Assembly (NCBI GenBank): GCA_937967725.1
Contig: CALBSY010000229.1
Location: 1 to 10,265 of the forward strand
Length of the DNA: 10,265 nt
Origin: an uncultured Alphaproteobacteria bacterium
GTDB lineage: Bacteria; Pseudomonadota; Alphaproteobacteria; Caulobacterales; Aquidulcibacteraceae
Direction of reading: 5' to 3'
Positions 1-6,270 of the stretch are shown in pieces (positions within the stretch are counted from its first letter, which is position 1; each line of letters starts with the position of its first letter). The notes under the pieces are model-generated. The model ran no database searches. It was not told where the DNA came from and was given only the letters and a program-made list of their open reading frames with translations. Made by a program: the position numbers and the translations under genes.

Positions 1-930
1 AACGACCCCGTCCGGCACGCCAACGGCCCCAAGCGCTTCGGGTAGAAGCGACAGCATGCTGGCGGAGTGGGTGGCGCTGATCAAGAACAGCACCTTTGCG
101 TTGCGCGCCTGCCGCGCGCCAATGCGAGAAATAAAGCCTTTGATCGTTTCGGCTGCCTTTGCTGCGTATTCCTCCGAGTTAGCGTGGTAGTCGCCGAGCA
201 TCTCGATCGGGCAGGGCGAGCGCTTAGACCGAGTGTAGTCGACCAGCCGCCTACTAACGTTTTGCGACAACGATGAGATCGACCAAGTATCGGTCACAAC
301 CCCTACGCAATCACGGAGGTGCGGAAGAAGCCAAAAGAAGATTGCGTCGATTGCGGGTCGGCTTATTTGCAAGTTTCCGACGCGGAGGAACGATTTTACG
401 CACCTCCCGGACGGTACCTTGTAATAGAGACCTTTCAGTGGGGGCAATTTGCACATGCCGGTCTCGATCAGGTGATCTATTTCTGCATCGCGTATACGCG
501 ACAGCAGCTCCGTTGCCTGGACCGCCGAATACTGAACTGCGTCTTCTGCGTTGCGGTTTATGTTGTCGGTTAGAAAGTGCGCGTAATCTTCGCTTGCCAA
601 GATACGGATGTCGTGTCTTTCAAAGCGGGCGAGAGTTCGCTCGGCGTCCCTAACGACTTCTTTGAGGAACTGATACGCGGGGGACTGTTGATGTCCTACC
701 ATCACCGGGTCGCCGGCGATGATGTCTTGGATCATCCGAGCCGTTCGCTCATACTTCACTGCCGGCCGCACTATGAGGCGAGAATTAGACCGACGTTCGG
801 GCGGTAATAGCTGATAGAGGCGATCGAATAGCCATCTCAAGCTCACGCCCTGTGCGAGCTCGGCGACGATAAAATGCTCGCCAGCGAAGTGACCGTCTTC
901 GATGTCGAATTCGAAATAGTACGGCGGCAT
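1..930 (-). CDS. Orotate-phosphoribosyltransferase-like protein, partial (3' end outside window)
   Basis: This open frame of 310 residues runs off the left edge without a stop. Its ATG (930-928) shares a base with the TAA of the GHKL ATPase gene (TAATG), so the two are probably translationally coupled. The first 150 residues match nothing I recognise. From about residue 165 the layout follows a type I phosphoribosyltransferase of the orotate type: a YKVPSGR segment (170-176) like the F-x-L-x-SG-x-x-S strand, then FLRVGNLQISRP, a helix, a strand CVGVVTDTW (208-216) followed by SISSLSQNVSRRLV, a strand PIEMLGDY (241-248), a variable hood region, and a strand VLFLISATHSAS (280-291) where the PRPP loop should be. 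That loop lacks the usual acidic pair and TTG, so ordinary PRPP chemistry is doubtful. The fold call is by eye. A role with the ATPase, perhaps in defence or signalling, is inference. Base composition looks more AT-rich than in the central genes. Confidence 0.7.
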   Translation of the reverse strand, partial: MPPYYFEFDIEDGHFAGEHFIVAELAQGVSLRWLFDRLYQLLPPERRSNSRLIVRPAVKYERTARMIQDIIAGDPVMVGHQQSPAYQFLKEVVRDAERTLARFERHDIRILASEDYAHFLTDNINRNAEDAVQYSAVQATELLSRIRDAEIDHLIETGMCKLPPLKGLYYKVPSGRCVKSFLRVGNLQISRPAIDAIFFWLLPHLRDCVGVVTDTWSISSLSQNVSRRLVDYTRSKRSPCPIEMLGDYHANSEEYAAKAAETIKGFISRIGARQARNAKVLFLISATHSASMLSLLPEALGAVGVPDGVV

Positions 931-2072
931 TAGCGCTGTGCGCTCCACACCAAGTGCCAATGAGTGCCGGTCACCTTGGCGTCGATCCCCTCGACGCGTT
1001 GCAAGCGGAAATCTTCTCCGTTGCCGGCGAACGAGGCCACATACATGAATTCGCCGGTTCGCACCGAAACGAATGCTCGCAGTGCGCGCGCGGCTCTAAG
1101 CGCCTTCGGAAGACCTTTACCGGCCTCTGGATCGAGTGGTTGAGATGTCAGACTGCTGAAGAGCAGCTGTTCGAGAATCTCAGCGCGTGGAGCTGACGTT
1201 CGCCCGCCGGCGGGCGAGGCAAGAAAGTGGTCGAGAATGCCGGGACCGAAGTCGGATACGGAAATCTCGAGCAGTGCGTCGCGCCTGCCCAGTGTGTTGG
1301 CATGGAGGTGATTTCTGAGGATCGGCATCGCGTTTTCCGCGCGTCTCAGAAGGAGAGGTCGGGATTGGCCGACAATCCTTCGAACATGAACGAAGCGAAC
1401 GCTCCGGCTTTCGGCGCTTTCGGTCCCGCCGTGACGATGGGCGTTATCGTAGAGCTCCCAGAGCAGCTCGTTAAAATCGTCATTGGTAGATGTGTCGAGC
1501 CAGCCGAGTTCCAGGCGTTCGCGCATTCGGCTCATCAGGAAGGTGAAGGCGACAGCCATATCGCCGGTACGATCCGCGAGGCGACGCAGTGTCTCGGCTC
1601 GCTCGCCGCCGAGTTCTACCAGAGTGAGAGCCTTATTCGGTTTGTGAAAGACGCCCCGCGTCTCTGCGATATCCTCTGAAAGGACGGACTGCAAAGCCAG
1701 CGGTTTTCTCTGATGGTCCCAGATGTTGGTAGCCATGGCGCTTGCGACGAGCCCGGGGGGGGTTTGGACGAAGCGGTGAAGGAAGCTCCTCTCAGAATCA
1801 GTGGCACCCAGCACAATCACATCCGAGTTGGGAGCCGCTCGAAGAATCGAGCCGACCGCGATTGCGGCCCAGCCTTCCGAGAACGGACTGTCGCTGTAAT
1901 TCGTGGAGAGATCGATCCGTGGGGGAGTTACGAGACCAATAGCGTTCGCTCGACCGACGAGTTGTTCGCACTGCGGAGGAGTGATCGCGCCCCAGAATTC
2001 GAAAGTTTCTTGTTTGTCGCGTTTTTCCGGCATCAGCTTGGTCGCGTCTCTTGACGCGGCATCATAATGCAT
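930..2072 (-). CDS. GHKL-fold (HATPase_c-like) ATPase with STAS-like N-terminal region
   Basis: A 380-aa protein. The C-terminal half has the ATP-binding boxes of the GHKL (gyrase/Hsp90/histidine kinase/MutL) fold: the N box LLWELYDNAHRHG (203-215, with E206 and N210), the G1 box DFGPGI (274-279), the G2-like GKGLPKAL (318-325), and a closing TGTHWHLVW strand (368-376). Residues 23-110 (FEFWGAITP, RIDLSTN, FSEGW, DVIVLGA) look like a STAS-type alpha/beta domain. There is no transmembrane segment, sensor or dimerisation-phosphoacceptor histidine region, so it is not a normal sensor kinase. ATP hydrolysis or nucleotide-controlled switching is inferred from the fold. The stop overlaps the start of the phosphoribosyltransferase-like gene (TAATG), which suggests partners made in fixed ratio. 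The start is uncertain: ATG at 2072 gives the longest form, ATG at 2033 is possible, and neither has a good Shine-Dalgarno. A run of eight G (1755-1762 on plus) lies in the coding region. Confidence 0.8.
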   Translation of the reverse strand: MHYDAASRDATKLMPEKRDKQETFEFWGAITPPQCEQLVGRANAIGLVTPPRIDLSTNYSDSPFSEGWAAIAVGSILRAAPNSDVIVLGATDSERSFLHRFVQTPPGLVASAMATNIWDHQRKPLALQSVLSEDIAETRGVFHKPNKALTLVELGGERAETLRRLADRTGDMAVAFTFLMSRMRERLELGWLDTSTNDDFNELLWELYDNAHRHGGTESAESRSVRFVHVRRIVGQSRPLLLRRAENAMPILRNHLHANTLGRRDALLEISVSDFGPGILDHFLASPAGGRTSAPRAEILEQLLFSSLTSQPLDPEAGKGLPKALRAARALRAFVSVRTGEFMYVASFAGNGEDFRLQRVEGIDAKVTGTHWHLVWSAQR

Positions 2073-2125
2073 GCGGTTCTTGTTCGTTGGCGCGATGCCG
2101 CCGCTGCCGACTGCAAGGACATGAG

Positions 2126-2323
2126 TTAGTTATAGTCGCTACCGGAATAGGCACAACTGCAAATAGAGGGGCGGCAGCTCCGATTGGCCGTGGCAATCAT
2201 GTTCCGCGATGAAGCGTCGAGGCGGTCTACGCCGCGCTGAAGACCAGCACCCTCAGCCGCGATTATCAAAGCCTCTGCCTTGAGCGTGGAGCCGAACTTC
2301 TTGCGCCGTTCGTATTGGCTCAT
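2126..2323 (-). CDS. Small hypothetical ORF (65 aa), doubtful
   Basis: This starts at ATG 2323 with MSQYERRKKFGSTLKAEAL and ends at TAA 2126-2128. The first 45 residues look like a plausible charged and helical protein; the last 15 (RSCRPSICSCAYSGSDYN region) do not. There is no clear Shine-Dalgarno, and I recognise no family. It lies just upstream of the GHKL gene on the same strand, and its stop overlaps the candidate promoter there. It could be a remnant or a chance frame. Confidence 0.2.
   Translation of the reverse strand: MSQYERRKKFGSTLKAEALIIAAEGAGLQRGVDRLDASSRNMIATANRSCRPSICSCAYSGSDYN
2129..2156 (-). promoter_or_regulatory. Possible sigma70-type promoter for the GHKL ATPase gene
   Basis: On the minus strand TTGTGC (2156-2151) is followed after 16 bp by TATAAC (2134-2129), five of six bases of the -10 consensus. 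The -35 match is poor (three of six). Transcription would begin near 2122, about 50 bp before the ATG at 2072. Based on motif resemblance only. Confidence 0.3.
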
Positions 2324-2589
2324 CGTCTTGCCGTTTAGTCACTTCACTTCGGCGATGTCGACCAGAGCGTCCAGGCCTTGTTCGGGATCATTGGCGTCCA
2401 GTGTCGCTTCTCGCGCTGCATAGAGGCGTGTGCCACCTGCCGGCCTACGATGCGAACGAGGCAGCTTTGGAATTGACGCTTGATCCGCTTTGCGATTCGC
2501 GTGGACCAACCGCCCCGTAGTGGGAGAGGGCAAAAACGTCCGGTGCGTTGCGCGACTATTATAGCGTCGAGTCCGGAGCAGCACCCAAA

Positions 2590-3696
2590 CTAGTGCGGTG
2601 ATGTGCGCGACGCGATCGGGTCGAGTTCGTCGGCGCAGGCCAAGGCCCATCGCGACCAAGCGAGCATGGACGCGTCGTTCGGCCTGGCGGCGAGGACAGC
2701 AGAGACATAGGCGCGAAGGTACCGTGCTTCGCGCCAGTTTTGGGCGTCATTGCGGAGGGCTTGTTTTTTGGGGAGTTCCGCTTGTCGCGCTTCTTCTATG
2801 CGCTGCTCCGCGGCTCGCGCCTCCCGCCGTCGCCTCTCGTCTTCTTCGCGCTGTTCGCGGCGAGCTTTCGCTTGGGCCAACGCCGCGATCACGCCGGCGG
2901 CGACTTCGCTGAGCAGCGTCTCGAATGGCTGCGCCTCGGACTCCGTCCACAAAACCGGAACGCCACTCATGCCGAACGCCACGATGCGCCCGCGCAATCG
3001 GCCGCTCGGTGTGCGCTCCTGGCGGTATTTGGTCTGGGCGTTCCAACTGTCGGCGCGCTCCGCGTCGGTGAGGGGACGGCGCTTCTGTTGAACGTATTCT
3101 GTGAGTTCAAAGCCAACTTCATCGTGCTCGTGCCGAAGCGCGACGTCGCGCGCTCGCGGCTCACGTTCGACGACTCTGACGCCGCGGGCTTCGAGCGCGA
3201 TATAGAGCGCACTTAAGATGCGCAGACGCCGCCGCTCCAGCGAAGAGGGTGGGGCGGGGATGAAGGCCGAGCGCCAACGGGATGCGTGCGCGCGTTCGCG
3301 CGCGTCCGCTTCAACCCAACGGACAATGATGGGGTGCGGCTTGGTTAGGCGCCGCGGCACCGCAATCGCGCCAATCTCATCCACTTGCGCCCGCCAAAAC
3401 GCCGCGATCGGATCAGGCGCGCTGCCGTCAGCAGGCTTTGTGTTCGCCGGCTTGAACTTGGCGATCGGATAGTCCTCGCGTATGCGCGAGCCTTCGAGCT
3501 GGATCAGCGGCGCTCGGATGACTTTCTTGCCGGCTTGCCGCTTGGCCCAATAGCCGCGCGGCGGGGTCGGGATGGCGTAGCGCTCACATAATTTGCCGAG
3601 GCCGCGATCCGACAATCCAAACCTTGGCGCCAGCGCCTGGATCGGTTCTTTCCAGACCAACTCGTAGAGCGACTGGCGGGTGAAACTTTGCTGCAT
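2590..3696 (-). CDS. Hypothetical protein with HTH-like N-terminus and charged coiled coil
   Basis: A 368-aa protein. The start is well supported: AAGGAGG lies about six bases before the ATG at 3696. Residues 6-56 carry a recognisable N-terminal pattern, with a LYELVWKEP segment, ALAPRFGLSDRGLGKLCERY (a helix-turn-helix-like stretch) and IPTPPRGYWAK. I have seen this pattern in uncharacterised proteins of proteobacterial accessory regions, but it has no assigned function. Residues 110-260 are a mixed alpha/beta region (including HDEVGFELTEYVQQKRRPL and GRIVAFG). Residues about 271-316 are a strongly charged Arg/Glu/Ala coiled coil. The C-terminus is Trp-rich and helical (NWREARYLRAY, LAWSRWALACADELDP). 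There is no signal peptide or membrane segment. DNA binding is inferred from the N-terminal pattern only. It stands alone, with a 517-bp gap downstream and the Lrp remnant transcribed away from it. Confidence 0.75.
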   Translation of the reverse strand: MQQSFTRQSLYELVWKEPIQALAPRFGLSDRGLGKLCERYAIPTPPRGYWAKRQAGKKVIRAPLIQLEGSRIREDYPIAKFKPANTKPADGSAPDPIAAFWRAQVDEIGAIAVPRRLTKPHPIIVRWVEADARERAHASRWRSAFIPAPPSSLERRRLRILSALYIALEARGVRVVEREPRARDVALRHEHDEVGFELTEYVQQKRRPLTDAERADSWNAQTKYRQERTPSGRLRGRIVAFGMSGVPVLWTESEAQPFETLLSEVAAGVIAALAQAKARREQREEDERRRREARAAEQRIEEARQAELPKKQALRNDAQNWREARYLRAYVSAVLAARPNDASMLAWSRWALACADELDPIASRTSPH

Positions 3697-3826
3697 GCCT
3701 GGCCTCCTTGTGCGGCGCCGGCACTAAATGGCTTCGCAGCTCGGGCGGCAACGCTTGGTAAGCGGGGAGGTCGGCTTGCCGTGGCCGCCCAGCGCGTGGG
3801 GAGTCGAACCGTTTCGCGCATAATGG

Positions 3827-3866
3827 GGATGGCCGTGCGTCGGATGGCCGTTCTCGACCCGGCCAT
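3827..3866. repeat. 10-bp direct repeat plus inverted half, upstream of the Lrp gene
   Basis: GGATGGCCGT occurs at 3827-3836 and again at 3842-3851, a 15-bp step. The inverted core CGGCCAT follows at 3860-3866, about 16 bp further on. The group lies 40-80 bp before the Lrp/AsnC start at 3907, and between it and the divergent minus-strand gene. Such spacing could be an operator for the regulator itself, but Lrp sites are usually AT-rich and this one is not, so the role is open. Confidence 0.3.
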
Positions 3867-3906
3867 GCTGCGTTAGGCTTTGTGCCGCGTAGACACGAGC
3901 CTCACG

Positions 3907-4386
3907 ATGAAACCAGAACCGACATCACATGAATTGGACGCAGTCGACAGGGCGTTGCTCTATCACTTGCAGCGAGACGCCGACTTGACGATCCAACACC
4001 TCGCCGACCTCGTCGGCGCCTCGGCCTCATCGGTTCAGCGTCGCATTCGCCGGCTGGTGGACACTAAGACGGCGTCGCACCGGCGTGTTCACGTCGATCC
4101 GCGGCGTGTGGGCTTTCCACTCAGTTTCGTCGCGGGACTGCAGATCGAGCGCAAGACGGAAGCGCTGTATGCGCGGTTGAAGCAATGGATGGATGAGTGA
4201 GAACAGGTTCAAGCGTGCTACAACGTGACCGGCGATGTGGACTTCATCGTTATCGTAATTGCCCGCTCGATCGAAGATTATGATCAACTCATGGAACGGA
4301 TGCTGGCGGATAACCCCAATGTTCGCCGCTTCAACACCCATGCAGTGCTGCAGACATTCAAGAGCGGTGCGCTAGTCCCTGTCTGA
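3907..4386 (+). pseudogene. Lrp/AsnC-family regulator interrupted by an in-frame TGA
   Basis: From ATG 3907 the frame gives a typical Lrp/AsnC N-terminus: ELDAVDRALLYHLQRDADL, then the HTH (TIQHLADLVGASASSVQRRIRRL), then the start of the ligand-binding RAM domain (GFPLSFVAGLQIER). At codon 98 a TGA (4198-4200) stops translation after WMDE. The same frame then continues for 61 more codons with the rest of the RAM domain (EQVQACYNVTGDVDFIVIVI, then MERMLADNPNVRRFNTHAV), ending at TGA 4384-4386. Total length with the stop read through is 159 residues, normal for the family. One C-to-T change (CGA to TGA) would explain it. As it stands the gene yields a 97-aa HTH-only product lacking most of the oligomerisation and effector domain. 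Its end overlaps the convergent cytochrome gene by 15 bp. A TTG at 3880 is a possible but less likely start. Confidence 0.85.
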
Positions 4387-5397
4387 AGCGGCCGACTGTT
4401 GCTCGATCCAGGCGCCGACGATCGCCACGCCCTGTTGGTCGACTTCTTCGCTTGCGAGCGGAGGCATCTGCCATCCCCCGCCATCGCGTATGCGCATGCG
4501 CCGCCACAAAAAACTCGCCTCGGGTTGGCCGGGCGCAACCAAGACGGCGGTGCCCAAGCCTGGCGTATGCGGGCGTTGATTGATGGTCGACAAATACGCG
4601 TTGGTCTCGGCCGCCGCGGCGAGCGTGTCGATGGTAAGGTTGAGGCGCAGCGACACTTCGGACGGTACGGACGTGCTGCCCTGATAATGGCACGAGCCGC
4701 AATTGGCGTGCAGGTAACCCAGCGCGGCGCGGGTTTGTTCGTCGCCAGGAATAGTAGGCGCTTGATCGGGCGGATGGGTAAGGCGGCGATCCGACATAAG
4801 AGAAGTCACCGAAACCATGTGATCACTGTCCCACGGCAGCTGAAGCAAGGTAAAGCCGAGCGGGCGTCGTTCGTCGTTGTCGCCATGGCATTCCACGCAA
4901 AGTCGCGGTCCGGGAACGTCATGACGCGTACCGCCTGCATCGGCGCGTGAGAAGGCGATCTTGTCAGCGTCTGACCGGTCATCGCGCCAGAGATAGACCG
5001 CCATGTCCCAGTCTGCTGGCTCTGGGCCGGTCTTGAGCAACATCCGCGTTTCGACAACGACGCCGTCGCGCTCGAACTCTTTCCAAAGCCGGGCGCCGAT
5101 CGGGAAGTTCCAGCGCTCGGGATCGCTTGTGTCGATGCGCGCGCCTTCGGGAAGGAAAAGGAAGCGCCGCTTGCCCGCGCCATCGCTCCACAATTGGAAT
5201 TGGGGCGCGAACAATTGCACCTCCGGTGAGATCGTGAGCGTGTCAATGTCGCTGTAGAGCCCGGTGAGGGAGAGCTGCTCCTCCGCCGGGCCGGCATAGT
5301 GGCGCAGATCACGCCAAACAAACCAGGCGCCTCCAACCGCGACGACGCTCAGGATCGCCCCCACGATCAGCACGATGAGCCGTCGCGCGCGTTTCAT
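4372..5397 (-). CDS. Membrane-anchored diheme c-type cytochrome (SO2930 / HNE_0200-like family)
   Basis: A 341-aa protein. Residues 1-28 form a signal anchor (MKRARR followed by a long hydrophobic stretch ending in WFVW), so the rest lies in the periplasm. Two c-type heme sites are present: CVECH (167-171) and CGSCH (233-237). Met311 in the WQMPPL segment is a likely distal heme ligand. The central part (FAPQFQLWSDGAGKRRFLFLPEG, 63-85, and WNFPIGARLWKEFERDGVVVETRM, 96-119) is the hallmark of a conserved family named after SO2930 / HNE_0200, whose exact electron partner is unknown to me. Electron transfer is the general expectation. It lies downstream of, and on the same strand as, the exported FDFWVGDW protein with a 145-bp gap, and converges on the Lrp remnant with a 15-bp overlap. 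The ribosome-binding site is weak. Confidence 0.85.
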   Translation of the reverse strand: MKRARRLIVLIVGAILSVVAVGGAWFVWRDLRHYAGPAEEQLSLTGLYSDIDTLTISPEVQLFAPQFQLWSDGAGKRRFLFLPEGARIDTSDPERWNFPIGARLWKEFERDGVVVETRMLLKTGPEPADWDMAVYLWRDDRSDADKIAFSRADAGGTRHDVPGPRLCVECHGDNDERRPLGFTLLQLPWDSDHMVSVTSLMSDRRLTHPPDQAPTIPGDEQTRAALGYLHANCGSCHYQGSTSVPSEVSLRLNLTIDTLAAAAETNAYLSTINQRPHTPGLGTAVLVAPGQPEASFLWRRMRIRDGGGWQMPPLASEEVDQQGVAIVGAWIEQQSAASDRD

Positions 5398-5542
5398 CGC
5401 GGAGCACTCGAAATAGACATCACTGTTTCGGAGACTAACTACGCGAGCTGGCTAAAGGACCCTGATCTCAAGCGGTGCGTGGGTGATTGCCCCAGTGTGG
5501 GCGCGGCCAGCGGTCGAAACACCCAAGCCGTACACCCAGCTG

Positions 5543-6112
5543 TCACCGGTTACGCCGATAGATATTGTCGAAACTTGTTTCCCATGCGCCGTCTTCGCCA
5601 ATGCGGCGCTCGCCCCACGACCGCACCGTGTCCGCATCCTGGGGCAGCCAATGCCAGCGAAAATAGACCTCGACAAAACCGCCGTCGCCGCGCGGATAGC
5701 GCACCGGATCAGAGTCTAGAACCATTGCGCCGGTCTCCGTCAGCGCGCCCGTCAACACATTGGTGTAGCCGGAATTGTCGCTCCAGCTCATGCGCCAGCG
5801 CTCATCCTGGGTGACGCTGAGCACGCCAAGCCCGCGAAGGCGCTGATCTGCGCTGGGGCGAAACCCGTCATCGAGCTGAATCCAGGTTTGCTGCAAAGCG
5901 CAGCCATCCAAGACTTTTTCGATGAGGTCGATGCCTGCCAACTCACCGGTCTCGCGCTTGAAAACCTGCCAATCCCCGACCCAGAAGTCGAACTGGGCGT
6001 GGATGTCTTCGCGGCACGGCGCGGGTGCCGCGGCCTCTTGCTGTTGCGCCAATACCTGCGGTGTCCAAGCCAGCATCAACGCTGCGCTGGCGATTGCATA
6101 TTTGATGCACAT
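5543..6112 (-). CDS. Exported small protein with FDFWVGDW motif (DUF1579-like, probable calycin fold)
   Basis: I take ATG 6112 as the start. It has AGGG about nine bases upstream and begins a clear signal peptide (MCIKYAIASAALMLAWTPQVLAQQ, with cleavage likely after VLA). The frame is open to 6247 but that extension is arginine-rich and unconvincing. The protein is 189 aa. After the signal it reads CREDIHAQFDFWVGDWQVFKRETGE, then a run of alternating strands (LQQTWIQLDDGFRP, LGVLSVTQDERWRMSWSDNSGY, VEVYFRWHWLP) ending DGAWETSFDNIYRR. The F-x-F-W-x-G-x-W start and beta-rich body fit small DUF1579-type beta-barrel proteins, which may bind hydrophobic or heme ligands; no binding residue is visible. 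Its gene diverges from the ArsR operon and precedes the cytochrome gene on the same strand. Confidence 0.8.
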   Translation of the reverse strand: MCIKYAIASAALMLAWTPQVLAQQQEAAAPAPCREDIHAQFDFWVGDWQVFKRETGELAGIDLIEKVLDGCALQQTWIQLDDGFRPSADQRLRGLGVLSVTQDERWRMSWSDNSGYTNVLTGALTETGAMVLDSDPVRYPRGDGGFVEVYFRWHWLPQDADTVRSWGERRIGEDGAWETSFDNIYRRNR

Positions 6113-6179
6113 GGGAGATCCCTCGTTTGGTCTGTCAGCCACCCAGTGGGGTGCAGTACTCAGGCGGCGAGCGCCACGT

Positions 6180-6226
6180 TTTCGCGATGAGCGCAATCGA
6201 TCACGGGACGAAACGGCATCGCGAAA
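6180..6226. repeat. Perfect 10-bp inverted repeat in the divergent intergenic region
   Basis: TTTCGCGATG (6180-6189) and its exact reverse complement CATCGCGAAA (6217-6226) are separated by 27 bp, with centres 37 bp apart. Each arm contains the self-complementary TCGCGA. The pair lies between the two divergent genes, upstream of the arsR -35 element. A cooperative regulator site is the likeliest reading; no known factor is assigned. Confidence 0.5.
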
Positions 6227-6232
6227 CAGAGC

Positions 6233-6262
6233 TTGACTGGTAACCAAGCGGTTACGTATATA
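6233..6262 (+). promoter_or_regulatory. Candidate promoter of the arsR operon, probably leaderless
   Basis: TTGACT (6233-6238, five of six to the -35 consensus) is followed after 18 bp by TATATA (6257-6262). Transcription would begin about seven bases later, at or right next to the ATG at 6271. No Shine-Dalgarno precedes that ATG, which fits a leaderless or near-leaderless message. Confidence 0.55.
6240..6255. promoter_or_regulatory. Probable ArsR operator (GTAACC-N4-GGTTAC)
   Basis: A perfect inverted repeat, GTAACC (6240-6245) and GGTTAC (6250-6255) with a 4-bp centre, fills the spacer between the -35 and -10 elements. A dimeric winged-helix repressor bound here would block RNA polymerase. 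The ArsR encoded 15 bp downstream is the obvious candidate, giving negative autoregulation. Confidence 0.55.
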
Positions 6263-6270
6263 TCCCTGCG

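Larger units (their letters stand above)
2073..2589. other. 517-bp gap with no convincing gene; short minus-strand ORFs only
   Basis: This gap separates the GHKL gene from the end of the coiled-coil gene. On the minus strand a 65-codon frame (2323-2126, starting MSQYERRKKFGS) and the tail of another frame ending at 2339 (its last part reads LYAAREATLDANDPEQG) have protein-like composition, but neither has a recognisable domain or a clear ribosome-binding site. They may be remnants of degraded genes or chance frames. I saw no tRNA, repeat array or terminator with a T-run here. Confidence 0.4.

Noticed and set aside
67..807. Overlapping plus-strand frames in the first 800 bp
   Set aside because: The minus strand is open throughout with a start coupled to the GHKL gene and a phosphoribosyltransferase-like layout, so the plus frames are shadows.
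954..2054. Several plus-strand frames (for example 1227-1679) opposite the GHKL gene
   Set aside because: They are antisense shadows of a gene with clear ATPase motifs and have no recognisable domain of their own.
3795..3815. tRNA T-loop-like sequence GGTTCGACTCC on the minus strand
   Set aside because: The bases before GTTCGAC do not pair with those after it, no CCA follows, and no anticodon or D arm is found. Not a tRNA or a clear attachment site.
4198..4200. TGA in the Lrp gene as a selenocysteine codon
   Set aside because: Lrp regulators use no selenocysteine, the site is not catalytic, and no obvious SECIS-like hairpin follows. A simple nonsense change is more likely.
6135..6152. CACCC-AGTG-GGGTG dyad in the divergent region
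   Set aside because: A short GC-rich 5-bp stem of a kind common by chance in this sequence, with no T-run and no second copy.
6113..6247. Long N-terminal extension of the exported protein (start near 6247)
   Set aside because: The extension is arginine-rich, overlaps the arsR control sites, and would bury a clear signal peptide that begins at ATG 6112 with its own ribosome-binding site.
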